A DNA stretch of 64,000 nt from JAHCHG01 sp041745765 (GCA_041745765.1 JBGTIH010000094.1:113831-177830), one strand, 5' to 3'; shown: positions 33,357 to 43,009, counted from the first letter of the stretch. A program made the numbers and translations. Notes: generated by a model from the sequence alone, not told the origin.

Positions 33357-35402
33357 CTATTGAAGAATTCCGCCCGGTTTTTTAGTCGGAGCAACGGTTG
33401 GTTTAGGTGTCGCCGGAGCAGCCGTCGGTCTGGGTGTTGTCGGTCTGGCAGTCGGTCTGGGTGTCGTCGGTGCAGCCGTAGGTTTAGCAGTCGTCGGCGC
33501 AACCGTCGGTTTGCCGGTCGGCTTTTCGACAACTTGTCCATTCTTATTGTTCAAATTTACATTATCCAATAGATTGCCCGTTTCGGCATTTGTATTTTCA
33601 TCAACTATGTTTGAATCAACTATAATTGATTCTTCAGTTGTCGGCTCGACCGAAGGAGTTACTTCAATAGTCGGTTCGGGCGAAGGCGTGACAACTTCAT
33701 TTGTCGTACCGCCTTTCATCATATACCATGCAATACCGCCGATTCCTCCGAGAACAATAAATAAAAAAACTAATAATCCGCCGATAATCGCAAATTTCTT
33801 TCCGCCGGAAGACGTTTTCGGCAGCGGCGGCGGACCAGGCGGGACTACCGGTGCGGGTTCAACTTCATCTTCTTGTTGGCGATCAAACTCATCTCGATTT
33901 GTGATAAATGTTGCACCGACCGCGTTTGAACTATCACTTTCATCTGCTAAATTTGAGAAAAATGCTGTTTCACCGCTTCCTCCGACACCGGCAAAAGCAT
34001 CATCATCGTCTTTGAATTCACTTTCGTTATTAAATTCATTAAATTCACTTTCGCTCTCAAATTCATCTTCTTTTTCTTTATAAGACATTGCCGAAGCATT
34101 TGTATCAGGCGAATATCCTTTATTTTCAGCAAAATCACTGCCGTTCGGAAAATTATCTTTTGAGCTGAAGTTATAGTCATCCTGAAAATGCTGCGGTTTT
34201 GCCGCATCATCTTCAAGCGGAATCTCCCTTCCTTCTTGGGCAGCTAAAATTGCCGGTGAATCTCCGGCAAGCAAGACTTCGGTTTTTACGTCCGAAGGTT
34301 TTACTTCTGAATCAATTATTTCCGGCTCAAAACGAACTGTTTCATCAAAATTTTGATTTTGTGAAGGCGCGGTTGTCGAATATGAATTTTCACTCTGCCC
34401 GGAAAAAGAACCGTAACTTAAATCAGCGGAGTGTGATTTAACTTGATGTTGAGAAATTATCGGTGCGGCAAACGGCGTTTCGGGTTGAGAAGTTTTATTA
34501 TCAAAGGCAATTTCTTCTTCATTGACATTGAAAGCAATCGTTTGCGCCATCATCGCCGATTGTAATTTGGAATAAGCATCGCGCAGATTTTTTTGCATTT
34601 CGCGCGCGCTCGGATGACGGCTGTCTTGCCGAATGTCCATTCCTTTCAAAATTACTGCTGAAACTTCCGGCGTAACTTCTTTATTCAGCTCGTTTATCGG
34701 TTTAAGAGGATCAGGCAAGCCGCTTAATAAACTGTCCGCACGGGTCAAAGCGTCGGGCGGAACATTATTTGTTAAAAGTTGATAAACCGTCGCCGAAAGC
34801 GAATATAAATCGCTTTGAGAATTAGTTCCTGTGCCGCGAATTTGCTCCATCGGCGCGTAATGCGGCGTATAACCGACAATGCTCCCGGTTGAAGACGTGC
34901 GCGTTTCACCGACTGAATTTTTTGACAGACCGAAATCAAGCAAAACAATATGATTATCATTAGTCAGTTTCAGATTTTGCGGCTTAATATCGCGATGAAT
35001 AATCGGCGGTTCGTGGGTGTGCAGATAATGCAGTGCATCAAGAAGTTGATCCGCCCAAAATAAAACCCAACTTAACGGAAACGGCTGCTGTGTTTTTTCA
35101 AGCCTTTTTGATAAATCATCGCCCGTAATATGCTCCATGACGAGAAATTGATTTTCGCCCTCTACAAAATGGTCGCTGACTTTCGGCAGAATCGGATGGC
35201 GCAGATTTGCCAGAATTCTTGCTTCGCGTTCAAATGCCGTAGCAAGCATTACGTCATCAGAAAAAAAGGTGCGTTTAAGCGCAACAGCACTCCCAAGCCT
35301 TTGGTCAACCGCTAAATAAACTTCGCCCATTCCGCCTTTGCCGATCAGATGAACGATTAAATAGCGATCTTGGATTAAAACATTCGCAGCTAATGGTTTC
35401 AT
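33357..35402 (-). CDS. Eukaryote-like Ser/Thr protein kinase, membrane-anchored
   Basis: 681 residues. Kinase domain about 14-270 with Gly loop GKGGMGEV (21-28), Lys43, probable Glu60, catalytic loop HRDIKPQN (Asp138) and DFG (Asp156): all catalytic residues present. A long Asp/Glu/Ser-rich cytoplasmic linker follows (about 300-540), then one membrane helix (FAIIGGLLVFLFIVLGGIGG) and an extracytoplasmic tail ending in a run of PTxxPT repeats (33357-33540 in DNA), a low-complexity stretch that might span or stick to the cell wall. No PASTA domains. Acidobacteria carry many such kinases. Confidence 0.9.
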   Translation of the reverse strand: MKPLAANVLIQDRYLIVHLIGKGGMGEVYLAVDQRLGSAVALKRTFFSDDVMLATAFEREARILANLRHPILPKVSDHFVEGENQFLVMEHITGDDLSKRLEKTQQPFPLSWVLFWADQLLDALHYLHTHEPPIIHRDIKPQNLKLTNDNHIVLLDFGLSKNSVGETRTSSTGSIVGYTPHYAPMEQIRGTGTNSQSDLYSLSATVYQLLTNNVPPDALTRADSLLSGLPDPLKPINELNKEVTPEVSAVILKGMDIRQDSRHPSAREMQKNLRDAYSKLQSAMMAQTIAFNVNEEEIAFDNKTSQPETPFAAPIISQHQVKSHSADLSYGSFSGQSENSYSTTAPSQNQNFDETVRFEPEIIDSEVKPSDVKTEVLLAGDSPAILAAQEGREIPLEDDAAKPQHFQDDYNFSSKDNFPNGSDFAENKGYSPDTNASAMSYKEKEDEFESESEFNEFNNESEFKDDDDAFAGVGGSGETAFFSNLADESDSSNAVGATFITNRDEFDRQQEDEVEPAPVVPPGPPPLPKTSSGGKKFAIIGGLLVFLFIVLGGIGGIAWYMMKGGTTNEVVTPSPEPTIEVTPSVEPTTEESIIVDSNIVDENTNAETGNLLDNVNLNNKNGQVVEKPTGKPTVAPTTAKPTAAPTTPRPTARPTTPRPTAAPATPKPTVAPTKKPGGILQ

Positions 35403-35446
35403 AATTTAAATGGTAACTTGGGCATTTATATTAGCACAACCCATTG

Positions 35447-36025
35447 TTATTGACTTATAGATAATTGTTTGTCAGGCAGCATTGCAACCTTTCCCTCGTG
35501 TTGCCAACAACGCCCGCCGCCTTTGACTCTTCTTGAACAAGGTGTTCCTTTTTTTGTTTCCGCACCGCAGAAATAGACAGGATCTTTTTTTTCGTTTTGC
35601 CGGGATTGTAGCAATTCGGCTTGTTTTTTCTGCCCGGTTGATTGATTTACAACACCAGCATTTTGATCATTTGTTTGTGTTTGAATGGCTGGCGTTGCAT
35701 TTAAATTTCCCTGTTGTGTTTGATTATTCGGAATTTCGGCTAATTGATCAGTTCTTTTCTGATTCGGCAAATCATTTTTTTGCGGTGCATTGTTCAGATA
35801 TTTAGGCGTTGCAAAACTATCCGTTTTGTCCGCAGTCCGAAAAAAACTTCCGATAAAAAAAATTCCAAATAACATCCCGATCCCCAAACCGATTTTCGGT
35901 AACCAATCATAAATTGTAAATTCAGTTTGGCACAAATCGCAAAAACGCCGGCTCGTTAATAGATTCCAATCAACTCTTTCAATTTTGTCGCCGCATTGAC
36001 AACAAAACTTCGGTTTATAGAGCAT
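35447..36025 (-). CDS. Membrane protein with zinc ribbon and Cys/His C-terminal motif
   Basis: 192 residues. The N-terminus holds two CxxC pairs (CCQCGDKI and CDLCQTEF), a zinc ribbon. A membrane helix lies at about 45-65 (LGIGMLFGIFFIGSFF), a Gln/Asn-rich linker follows, and the end CGAETKKGTPCSRRVKGGGR-CWQH is a Cys/His module of the DUF5763 type found at the C-terminus of many unrelated bacterial proteins. It lies 44 bases upstream of the Ser/Thr kinase start, so may be the first gene of that operon. Confidence 0.72.
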   Translation of the reverse strand: MLYKPKFCCQCGDKIERVDWNLLTSRRFCDLCQTEFTIYDWLPKIGLGIGMLFGIFFIGSFFRTADKTDSFATPKYLNNAPQKNDLPNQKRTDQLAEIPNNQTQQGNLNATPAIQTQTNDQNAGVVNQSTGQKKQAELLQSRQNEKKDPVYFCGAETKKGTPCSRRVKGGGRCWQHEGKVAMLPDKQLSISQ

Positions 36026-36220
36026 ATAATTTCCCCTGTTAAATTGAGATTACAGAAACTTTTTTGTTTTTAATTATTTATAAACCCGCCTGTTTGACCG
36101 ATTATTCCGCTTTACAAAGTATTATAAACCAAAACTTGTTGAATGTTAAGATAAAATTTGAAACCATTTGTTGTGCAACTTCGTGATATTAATCAGCGTC
36201 TGAAAGTTAATAATCTTATT

Positions 36221-37210
36221 ATGAATTTACAAAAATTTTTCGTCCTAATTTTATTTTTTATTTTCAGCATTTTATCGGTTTCAGCACAAGATACCGACAT
36301 TATAACGGTTGATTCTGCAATTGTTCGTTTGAATGTCGGAGTTGTTGATACTCGCGGACGACCGATAACAAATCTGAATCAAAACAATTTTACAATTTTT
36401 GAAGACGGAGTTAAACAAGAAATTGCCCGTTTTGAACCGACGGTTGCTCCGTTCAGCGTCGTGATGATTCTCGATATGAGCGGTTCGACCATCGGTTTTC
36501 GCGAAACAATCCGAATGTCCGCGCTTCGTTTTATAGACGCGCTTGCCCCGGATGATCGCGTTGCGGTCGTCGAATTCTACGATAAAATTAATCTGCTCAA
36601 TAATTTTACATCAAACCGGAAAATTATCGCCAATTCAATCAGAGTCGCCAACGGGCGCGGCAAAACTCAGTTATACAATGCTTTAGATTTCGCTATCGAG
36701 AGATTAAATAAAGAACAAAACCGCCGCAAAGCCATTATTGTCTTGACGGACGGTATTGACACCGCAGTTCAAAATTCCGACCGCGATTTCCTGCAAACGC
36801 TTAAATCAACGGAAATGTTAAATGCCATCAAACCTGAAAATGAACGGCTTCTGGCGGAAACTTTGTCAAAATCCGATGCTCAAGGCATTACGATTTATCC
36901 GTTGGCGCTACCGACGGGCGATCCGGCAAAACTTGCCGATCCGACGCCGATTCAGGTAGCGATGTTCACCGCCGCCCGCCAACGCCTCGAAATTCTTGCC
37001 CGAAGAACCGGCGGCACGCTGAACACAATCAACCGTCTGGAAGAAATGGGCAGACTCTATGCCGAAGTAGCGGCTGATCTTCGTGCGCTCTACACGATTG
37101 AATACGAACCTAAAAATCCCGACCGCAGCGGAAAATGGCGCGAAATTAAACTCGCTGTTGATAATCCGCAATTGATTTCCAGAACCCGAACCGGTTATTT
37201 TGCCAAATAA
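36221..37210 (+). CDS. Secreted VWFA-related protein with intact metal site
   Basis: 329 residues from the ATG at 36221, which opens directly on a signal peptide (MNLQKFFVLILFFIFSILSVSA); a TTG start 21 codons earlier would spoil it. Then VDSAIVRLNVGVVDTRGRPI-TNLNQNNFTIFEDGVKQEI, the acidobacterial VWFA-related opening, and a VWA domain with complete MIDAS: DMSGS near 86-90 and LTDGID near 185. Unlike the paralog at 21099-22232 it can bind Mg. Ends RTRTGYFAK, as usual in the family. Divergent from the zinc-ribbon gene. Confidence 0.87.
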   Translation: MNLQKFFVLILFFIFSILSVSAQDTDIITVDSAIVRLNVGVVDTRGRPITNLNQNNFTIFEDGVKQEIARFEPTVAPFSVVMILDMSGSTIGFRETIRMSALRFIDALAPDDRVAVVEFYDKINLLNNFTSNRKIIANSIRVANGRGKTQLYNALDFAIERLNKEQNRRKAIIVLTDGIDTAVQNSDRDFLQTLKSTEMLNAIKPENERLLAETLSKSDAQGITIYPLALPTGDPAKLADPTPIQVAMFTAARQRLEILARRTGGTLNTINRLEEMGRLYAEVAADLRALYTIEYEPKNPDRSGKWREIKLAVDNPQLISRTRTGYFAK

Positions 37211-37288
37211 ATTATGCCGATGCGCGTTAAATAGCCTGATAAACTTGACATATTTTCATTTGATTTGTACTCTAATACCTTGCTTTAC

Positions 37289-37362
37289 GCACCCGTAGCT
37301 CAGCTGGATAGAGTACTTGACTACGAATCAAGGGGTCGCATGTTCGAATCATGCCGGGTGCA
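37289..37362 (+). tRNA. tRNA-Arg (anticodon ACG), no CCA encoded
   Basis: Cloverleaf with acceptor GCACCCG/CGGGTGC (all Watson-Crick), D arm GCTCAGCTGGATAGAGT, anticodon stem TTGA/TCAA with loop CTACGAA, T arm GCATGTTCGAATCATGC. Anticodon ACG (inosine-modified in bacteria) reads CGN. The discriminator A is followed by TTT, so CCA must be added enzymatically. Confidence 0.95.
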
Positions 37363-37387
37363 TTTCAAAATCTTTAATAAGTATAAC

Positions 37388-37427
37388 GACTTGCGAGAAC
37401 CAGTAAAAATCTTAGCAAGTCTTTTTT
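37388..37427 (+). terminator. Terminator after tRNA-Arg(ACG)
   Basis: GACTTGC (37388-37394) pairs with GCAAGTC (37415-37421), followed by six T. The loop is long (20 bases) but an inner AG/CT pair can extend the stem. Confidence 0.7.
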
Positions 37428-37602
37428 AGTTTAGTTTTCCTCTATTTTTTCCTCTAATACTCCATCTCAATCGTCGGCAATTTCTTTAAAGCACGCAAAG
37501 TGATTATATTTTCTAATCCTTAATTCGCATTTGTAAACAAAACTTAGATTTTTCGCGTAAAATATGCGCGCTCTAATTTTTAAATTAAAATCAATAACAA
37601 AT

Positions 37603-40600
37603 ATGACGATAAAAAGACTTTTCGATAAATTTTTTCTTGTTTCTACCTGCCTTTTTTTAACCTGCGTTTCGATCAGCGCTCAAAAAGCGATGCCGTATCT
37701 GACCGAACCGGCAATTTCGCCCGACCGTAAGGAAATCGTCTTTGTTTCCGGCGGCGATATTTGGACGGTTCCGGCATCGGGCGGAACAGCTTCCCTGCTC
37801 GTTGCGCATCCGGCAACCGAATCGCGTCCGATGTTTTCGCCCGACGGCAGAAAATTGGCATTCGTTTCCAACCGCACGGGCAACGGGGATATTTATTTGC
37901 TGGATTTGGAAATGAATAATCTTTCTCGCCTGACTTTTGACGACGCTTCGGACAATCTCGATGCGTGGTCGCGCGACGGGAAGTGGATTTATTTTTATTC
38001 GAACAGCAAAGATATTGCCGGAATGAACGATATTTTTAGAGTCGCTTCGACGGGCGGAACACCGCAGCAGGTTTCGGCTGACCGTTACACGAACGAATTT
38101 TATACCGCGCCTGCGCCGGACGGAAACGGTTTTGCATTTACGGCTCGCGGCATCGCCAACGGGCAATGGTGGCGCAACGGGCGCAGTCATATTGACGAAA
38201 GCGAAATCTGGTTAAAACGAGGCGAAAATTATGAGCAAATCACGCAGCGCGGCGCAAAACAGCTCTGGACGATGTGGAGCGCGGACGGCTCGCGTCTTTT
38301 TTATGTTTCCGACCGCAGCGGAGCGCAGAATATCTGGTCGCAGCCGGTCAAAGGTCAGGCGCGGCAATTGACGAATTTTAAAAACGGCAGAGTTTTATGG
38401 GCAAATATTTCTTATGACGGAAAACAGATCGTTTTCGAGCGAAACTTTAACATCTGGACGCTTGACACCGACGGCGGAAACGCCAGAGAAATTCCCGTAA
38501 ATTTGCGCGGATTGCCCGCAACTTCTCTAACCGAAAGAATGAATGTTTCAACGCAAATCCGCGAATTCGCGCTTGCGCCCGACGGTAAAAAAATCGCGGT
38601 CGTCGCCCGCGGCGAAATTTTCGCGGCTTCGGCAAAAGACGGCGGCGAAGCGGTACGCATCACAAACACCGCCGCGCCCGAATCTTTTGCGGCGTGGGCG
38701 AATGACAGTCAGAAAATCGTTTACACATCGGAACGCGCGGGCAGATTACAGCTTTTTCAATACGATTTCTTAACGGAAACAGAAACGCAGTTGACAAAAA
38801 CCGGCGATGATTTTTCGCCCGTTTATTCACCCGATGGAAAATCAATCGCTTTTATCAGAAACGCGCGTTCGCTGATGATTTATGACACGAATTCCAAACA
38901 GGAACGCGAGCTTGCCAGATTTTTCATCGACGCGCCGCCATTGATCGGCAAACGCTCGATTGCGTGGTCGCCCGACAATCAATGGATCGCTTATCTGACA
39001 CTTTCGCCCGAAACGCGCTCTTACATTAATGTTTCGGTTGTTTCAATCAGAGGAAATGACGCGAAACCTTTGAGTTTTCTGGCTAATTCAAACAGCGGTT
39101 CGCTTTCGTGGAGTCCCGACGGCACGTTTATTTTATTTGATACAAATCAGCGCACGGAAGACGGTTATCTGGCAAGAATCGATTTACAGCTTAGCACGCC
39201 GCGTTTCCGCGAAGATCAATTCCGCGATTTATTCAGACAGGAAAATCCGCAAACGCGCCCGACTCCGCAAACATCGCCGACACCCGCCGAAAATCCGGCT
39301 CCGGCTGTAACGCCGAGTCCAAGCCCGACGGTGACTCCGGCAGCTTCGCCCTCGCCGGCAGTCAAAAAGGAAGAAAAGAAAACCGAAATCGTTTTTGAAA
39401 ACATCCGCCGCCGTTTGAGTATCGTGCCGACCGGAATCAGCACTTTCGGACAGGCGATCAGCCCGGACGGAAAAACAGTTTTATTGCTGGCTTCTTCGGG
39501 GGGACAATTTAATATCTACACCAGGTCTCTGGACGAACTCGCCACCGACCAATCGGCAAAACAGATAACTTCGACGCCCGCATTCAAATCCGACGCGCAG
39601 TTTTCGCCCGATTCGAAAGAGATTTATTATCTCGAAAACGGGCGTGTGCAGATCGCCAATCTGGAGCGCGGAAATACGCGCCCGCTGGCAATGAATCTGG
39701 ATATGAATGTCAACTTTGCCGACGAAAAAATGGAAATTTTCGGTCAGGCGTGGCGTTATATGCGCGATAATTTTTACGACGATAAGTTTCACGGGGTTGA
39801 CTGGAACGCAGTAAAAACAACTTACGAACCTTTAATTTCGGGAGCGCGGACGGTTGATGAAATGCGGCGGCTGATGGCGATGATGGTCGGCGAATTAAAC
39901 GCCTCGCATCTCGGCGTTTTTGGCGCGTCGGGCATTACGGCAACGCCGATCGGCAAACTCGGACTTCGTTTTGACAGAAACGAATATGAAAGCGGCGGAC
40001 GTTTGAAAATCACCGAAATCATCGTTTTATCGCCCGCCGATATTTCCAGAGAAATCAAGGTCGGCGATTATCTTCTGAGTGTTGACGGCAGACAGATTGA
40101 CGGCGTAACGAATCTGGACGAATTGCTGGAAAATAAAGTCGGCAAGCGCGTCGAGATCGAAGTTTCAACGGACGCGGGCGGCACTAATAAAAAGAAAATC
40201 GTCGTCAAACCCGTCAGCACCGGCGCGGAGAAAAATCTTTTATATCGCCAATGGGTTGAAGCCAACCGCGCGTATGTCGAACGAATCAGCAACGGACGGC
40301 TCGGTTATGTTCACTTGCCTGATATGAGCGCGGGTTCGCTGTCGCAAATGTATGTTGACCTCGACGTGCAGAATCAATCGAAAGAAGGAGTCTTGGTTGA
40401 CGTTCGCAACAATAACGGCGGATTTGTTAATGTCTATGTGATTGACGTTCTGGCGCGGCGCGGTTATCTGGGAATGAAAGAACGCGGGCTGTGGGAAGTT
40501 CCGGCGCGGACAGCGCTCGGTCAGCGTTCGCTCGAACGTCCGACGATTCTTTTGACAAACCAGCATTCGCTTTCCGATGTCGAAGATTTGACCGAAGGTT

Positions 40601-40860
40601 ATCGAACATTAAAACTCGGCAAAGTCGTCGGAGAACCGACTTCCGGCTGGATTATTTTCACCTGGAACGCCGGAACTTTCGACGGCACGACCGTCCGCCT
40701 GCCGCGTCAGTTAATAACAGGAAGCGACGGCAAAAATATGGAAATGAATCCGCGACAGGTTGATGTTCCGGTTACGCGTCCTGTGGGGGAAAGTTTAACC
40801 GGAAAAGATTCGCAGCTCGATACAGCCGTTCGCGAACTACTCGGACAAATCGCCAGATAA
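37603..40860 (+). CDS. Tricorn-like S41 family protease with PD40 propeller and PDZ domain
   Basis: 1085 residues from the ATG at 37603, which starts a signal peptide (LFDKFFLVSTCLFLTCVSIS); an upstream ATG adds 13 residues. Residues about 30-510 carry TolB/PD40-type propeller repeats (ISPDRKEIVFVS, FSPDGRKLAFVSNRTGNGDI). A Pro/Thr/Ala-rich linker follows near 545-590, then a second propeller segment, a core helix-rich domain (AWRYMRDNFYDDKFHGVDWN), a PDZ domain near 785-860 and the S41 catalytic part with VDVRNNNGGF and LTNQHSLSDVEDLTEG, where the Ser of the latter fits the nucleophile. Likely a periplasmic peptide-degrading enzyme. Stands alone. Confidence 0.9.
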   Translation: MTIKRLFDKFFLVSTCLFLTCVSISAQKAMPYLTEPAISPDRKEIVFVSGGDIWTVPASGGTASLLVAHPATESRPMFSPDGRKLAFVSNRTGNGDIYLLDLEMNNLSRLTFDDASDNLDAWSRDGKWIYFYSNSKDIAGMNDIFRVASTGGTPQQVSADRYTNEFYTAPAPDGNGFAFTARGIANGQWWRNGRSHIDESEIWLKRGENYEQITQRGAKQLWTMWSADGSRLFYVSDRSGAQNIWSQPVKGQARQLTNFKNGRVLWANISYDGKQIVFERNFNIWTLDTDGGNAREIPVNLRGLPATSLTERMNVSTQIREFALAPDGKKIAVVARGEIFAASAKDGGEAVRITNTAAPESFAAWANDSQKIVYTSERAGRLQLFQYDFLTETETQLTKTGDDFSPVYSPDGKSIAFIRNARSLMIYDTNSKQERELARFFIDAPPLIGKRSIAWSPDNQWIAYLTLSPETRSYINVSVVSIRGNDAKPLSFLANSNSGSLSWSPDGTFILFDTNQRTEDGYLARIDLQLSTPRFREDQFRDLFRQENPQTRPTPQTSPTPAENPAPAVTPSPSPTVTPAASPSPAVKKEEKKTEIVFENIRRRLSIVPTGISTFGQAISPDGKTVLLLASSGGQFNIYTRSLDELATDQSAKQITSTPAFKSDAQFSPDSKEIYYLENGRVQIANLERGNTRPLAMNLDMNVNFADEKMEIFGQAWRYMRDNFYDDKFHGVDWNAVKTTYEPLISGARTVDEMRRLMAMMVGELNASHLGVFGASGITATPIGKLGLRFDRNEYESGGRLKITEIIVLSPADISREIKVGDYLLSVDGRQIDGVTNLDELLENKVGKRVEIEVSTDAGGTNKKKIVVKPVSTGAEKNLLYRQWVEANRAYVERISNGRLGYVHLPDMSAGSLSQMYVDLDVQNQSKEGVLVDVRNNNGGFVNVYVIDVLARRGYLGMKERGLWEVPARTALGQRSLERPTILLTNQHSLSDVEDLTEGYRTLKLGKVVGEPTSGWIIFTWNAGTFDGTTVRLPRQLITGSDGKNMEMNPRQVDVPVTRPVGESLTGKDSQLDTAVRELLGQIAR

Positions 40861-40995
40861 AGATCTTTGTCCGCGAAAGAACGCGAAAAGGAAAATAAAA
40901 ATCTGCCGGTAAATTAATTATTGGCTTTTTTTTACTGACAGCTAATAACGACGGAATGTAATGTGAGAGACTTGTCTTTCGCTGCTTTTGTAAAA

Positions 40996-41553
40996 TCAAT
41001 ATTTTCTCGATTTGAACGTGGACGTATTCTCTGTAACACTGAATGTTCCGAAAACGTCAAAATAGGAGATTTCCGCACCAACTCCTATTGGTGTGTCCAG
41101 ACAGATCACGCTGGGAGTAGTACTTTTAGCTATTTCCAGCGAGGTATATAAGGTATGAGCCGCGTTTCTGATACCGTCAGCATTTTTTATGCCGAACGCT
41201 GTAGTTGCAGCTAATTTTCCGACCGCTCCGGCGAGTTTCAGATTACCCAATGCCGCAGCAAGTTTGTCCAATTTGCCGGCTACCGAAAAATTAACCCCCC
41301 AATCGTTAACCTTCGTATTGTGCAATTGATTAGGGCTGACACAATTGAATATAAACACGAGCACGTATCCGGCACCCGCTCCGATTCCCGGACCTAAACG
41401 CATACTGGCAATACTGAATTTAAACTTCCAATGCAGATTTCTGATATTTACCAATTCGCCCGCAGTATATTCCGATCCCCAAGTTATCGCTTGAAAACCC
41501 ACTTTCTCGCCGACGGCTAACCAAGTATGTCGGTCAGTTTGATCTGAACTCAT
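40996..41553 (-). CDS. Hypothetical protein, Gly/Ala-rich
   Basis: 185 residues, no signal peptide. Central hydrophobic, Gly-rich segment MRLGPGIGAGAGYVLVFIFN, later LAAALGNLKLAGAVGKLAAT. Beta-rich ends. No family recognised. An AGGAG lies about 11 bases before the ATG. It stands between the tricorn-like gene (convergent) and the metallothionein gene (divergent). Confidence 0.6.
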   Translation of the reverse strand: MSSDQTDRHTWLAVGEKVGFQAITWGSEYTAGELVNIRNLHWKFKFSIASMRLGPGIGAGAGYVLVFIFNCVSPNQLHNTKVNDWGVNFSVAGKLDKLAAALGNLKLAGAVGKLAATTAFGIKNADGIRNAAHTLYTSLEIAKSTTPSVICLDTPIGVGAEISYFDVFGTFSVTENTSTFKSRKY

Positions 41554-41716
41554 AAAAATATCGTCTCCTTATAATTTATTCAGGCTTCTCAATTTGAATA
41601 TGCGAATAAATTGTTTAGAATCAGCCATTTTTTTTCAAAAACTTCTATTTACTGATAAATAAACTGTAATTCCAAATTTGAATTACTTCCATTCATTTTA
41701 TTTTTTCCACTTTTGA

Positions 41717-41745
41717 TTGGTTAATTACGACTATTCGTTTATAAT
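41717..41745 (+). promoter_or_regulatory. Sigma-70-like promoter of the metallothionein gene
   Basis: TTGGTT and TATAAT with a 17-base spacer, about 58 bases before the ATG at 41803. It differs from the sigma-54 sites of the neighbouring genes. Confidence 0.6.
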
Positions 41746-41802
41746 TACAGTTGTTGTTTAACAACACAATAATTCGAACACTATAAGGGAGTATTTTTTG
41801 AA

Positions 41803-41949
41803 ATGAACGAAAATAATAAGTGCAGCCACGAAATGTGTCATTGTCAGGTAGGCGAAGATACTACATATTGCAGCGATCATTGTAAAGATGCAGTGGATCA
41901 GGATTTAACCGAAATAAAATGTGATTGCGGTCATCCGTCTTGTGAATAA
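41803..41949 (+). CDS. Bacterial metallothionein (BmtA/SmtA type)
   Basis: 48 residues, nine Cys and four His. The pattern CSHEMCHCQVGEDTTYCSDH, CKDA, then CDCGHPSC matches cyanobacterial and pseudomonad metallothioneins that bind Zn/Cd in a Cys/His cluster. GGGAG lies about 10 bases upstream, and a strong terminator follows. Likely role: zinc storage or buffering of toxic metals. No SmtB-type repressor is adjacent. Confidence 0.9.
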   Translation: MNENNKCSHEMCHCQVGEDTTYCSDHCKDAVDQDLTEIKCDCGHPSCE

Positions 41950-41968
41950 ATCAATAATTTTTTCAAAC

Positions 41969-42006
41969 AAAAAAGCGATTCTTTTATCTAAAAGAATCGC
42001 TTTTTT
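41969..42006 (+). terminator. Terminator of the metallothionein gene
   Basis: AAAAAAGCGATTCTTTT pairs with AAAAGAATCGCTTTTTT around ATCT. Symmetric, so it can also stop the minus-strand YggT gene that ends 40 bases further on. Confidence 0.92.
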
Positions 42007-42046
42007 GTTTGACTTTACAAAATTCGGAAAAAAAACATTTCCCATT

Positions 42047-42565
42047 TCACACAGTTGTTTTTCGGTGAACAAAAATTCTCAAAAAACCGTTGATCGCAAA
42101 ATGCAAGAGCATATAAACAACCAACGCAACAATTATGGGTAAAGCCAATGTAAAACCGCCTTCGACCGTAGGACTTGCTACAATACCTTTGAAAGGAGCA
42201 TAAAAAGGATCGGTAATCGTGCGGATAAACTGTACGAAATCGGCACTGCTTCTTGCCGCAAAAAGCGCGAGCATCAAACGAATCGCCAACAAACCGTAAA
42301 TAATAAAGAAAATATAATCAATAACTTGGGAAACGCGGGCGAGCGTTCTGCCGCGTTCAACTTCATGTTCGGTTTCAACAACTTCATTAACGGCTTTTTC
42401 CCGCATATTTTCGGCGATATTATCAATTTTCGCCGCATCGTTACGGGTCGGTCGCTCGGCTTCGGCAACAATTTCACCGCCGACTTCCGATTTGACGTTT
42501 GATTTTATCGCTTCATAATTTGCGACTCTCTGTGCTTCTTCTTGTTCCAGTTTATTGTCTAACAT
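42047..42565 (-). CDS. YggT family membrane protein with charged N-terminal extension
   Basis: 172 residues. Residues 1-75 are hydrophilic and Glu/Arg-rich; from about 80 on come two membrane helices (YIFFIIYGLLAIRLMLALFA and LALPIIVALVVYMLLHFAIN) enclosing the YggT motif ITDPFYAPFKGI. YggT proteins are linked to osmotic tolerance and cell-envelope organisation. It follows the 71-residue acidic protein gene by 18 bases, and both should be read from the sigma-54 site at 42844-42860. Confidence 0.82.
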   Translation of the reverse strand: MLDNKLEQEEAQRVANYEAIKSNVKSEVGGEIVAEAERPTRNDAAKIDNIAENMREKAVNEVVETEHEVERGRTLARVSQVIDYIFFIIYGLLAIRLMLALFAARSSADFVQFIRTITDPFYAPFKGIVASPTVEGGFTLALPIIVALVVYMLLHFAINGFLRIFVHRKTTV

Positions 42566-42583
42566 TTTGATTTCTCCTGTTTA

Positions 42584-42799
42584 TTAGATTTTCGTTTCTT
42601 CGCGTCCGTGCGGTGTGTCTTCTGACTTTGGACTTCCGGCGATGTCGCGTTCATCTGGATTTCCTTTTGTTTCGTCGCCGCGTAAAATTTCTCTAACTGT
42701 TTCATCCGAATCTATGTTTGATCCTTCTTCAATTAGTTCATCGGCATCCCATCCTTCACGCTTGATATTTGTCACATCTTTTTTATTAGTTGCATTCAT
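42584..42799 (-). CDS. Small acidic hydrophilic protein
   Basis: 71 residues from the ATG at 42799, chosen because GGAG lies 8 bases upstream. Very rich in Asp, Glu, Lys and Gly (WDADELIEEGSNIDSDETVR), no membrane segment; probably disordered. Such proteins often accompany stress regulons. First gene after the sigma-54 promoter. Confidence 0.65.
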   Translation of the reverse strand: MNATNKKDVTNIKREGWDADELIEEGSNIDSDETVREILRGDETKGNPDERDIAGSPKSEDTPHGREETKI

Positions 42800-42843
42800 T
42801 TGTTTAATCTCCAAAAAATTATTCAGTTCCGCTTAATATACAG

Positions 42844-42860
42844 ATCAATAACCGTGCCAC
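42844..42860 (-). promoter_or_regulatory. Sigma-54 promoter of the acidic-protein/YggT operon
   Basis: On the minus strand GTGGCACGGTTATTGAT: -24 element TGGCAC, five bases, then TTGAT in place of TTGCA. It shares TGGCACGGTTATTG exactly with the site at 45395-45411. About 45 bases before the ATG. Confidence 0.75.
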
Positions 42861-42954
42861 AATTTTATATCTATAACGCGCATTTTTATTAGCTTTTTCC
42901 TATTTTAATAAAAATTAGTGTATTAAATACAAACACATTTTTGTATCGTTCTGA

Positions 42955-42987
42955 CAAAAAAATGAGAGAGTAAAAAACTCTCTCATT
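42955..42987 (-). terminator. Terminator of the triple-repeat protein gene
   Basis: On the minus strand AATGAGAGAGT pairs with ACTCTCTCATT, followed by a T-run; lies 23 bases past the stop at 43010. Confidence 0.88.
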
Positions 42988-43009
42988 TAATCCAATAATT
43001 AAATTTTAA

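Noticed and set aside
33360..33540. Short direct repeats as a CRISPR-like array
   Set aside because: They encode the PTxxPT tail of the Ser/Thr kinase; no spacer structure. No CRISPR array or cas gene was seen in the window.
37289..37450. tRNA-Arg(ACG) as an integration site
   Set aside because: No repeated tRNA 3' end, integrase or island content nearby.
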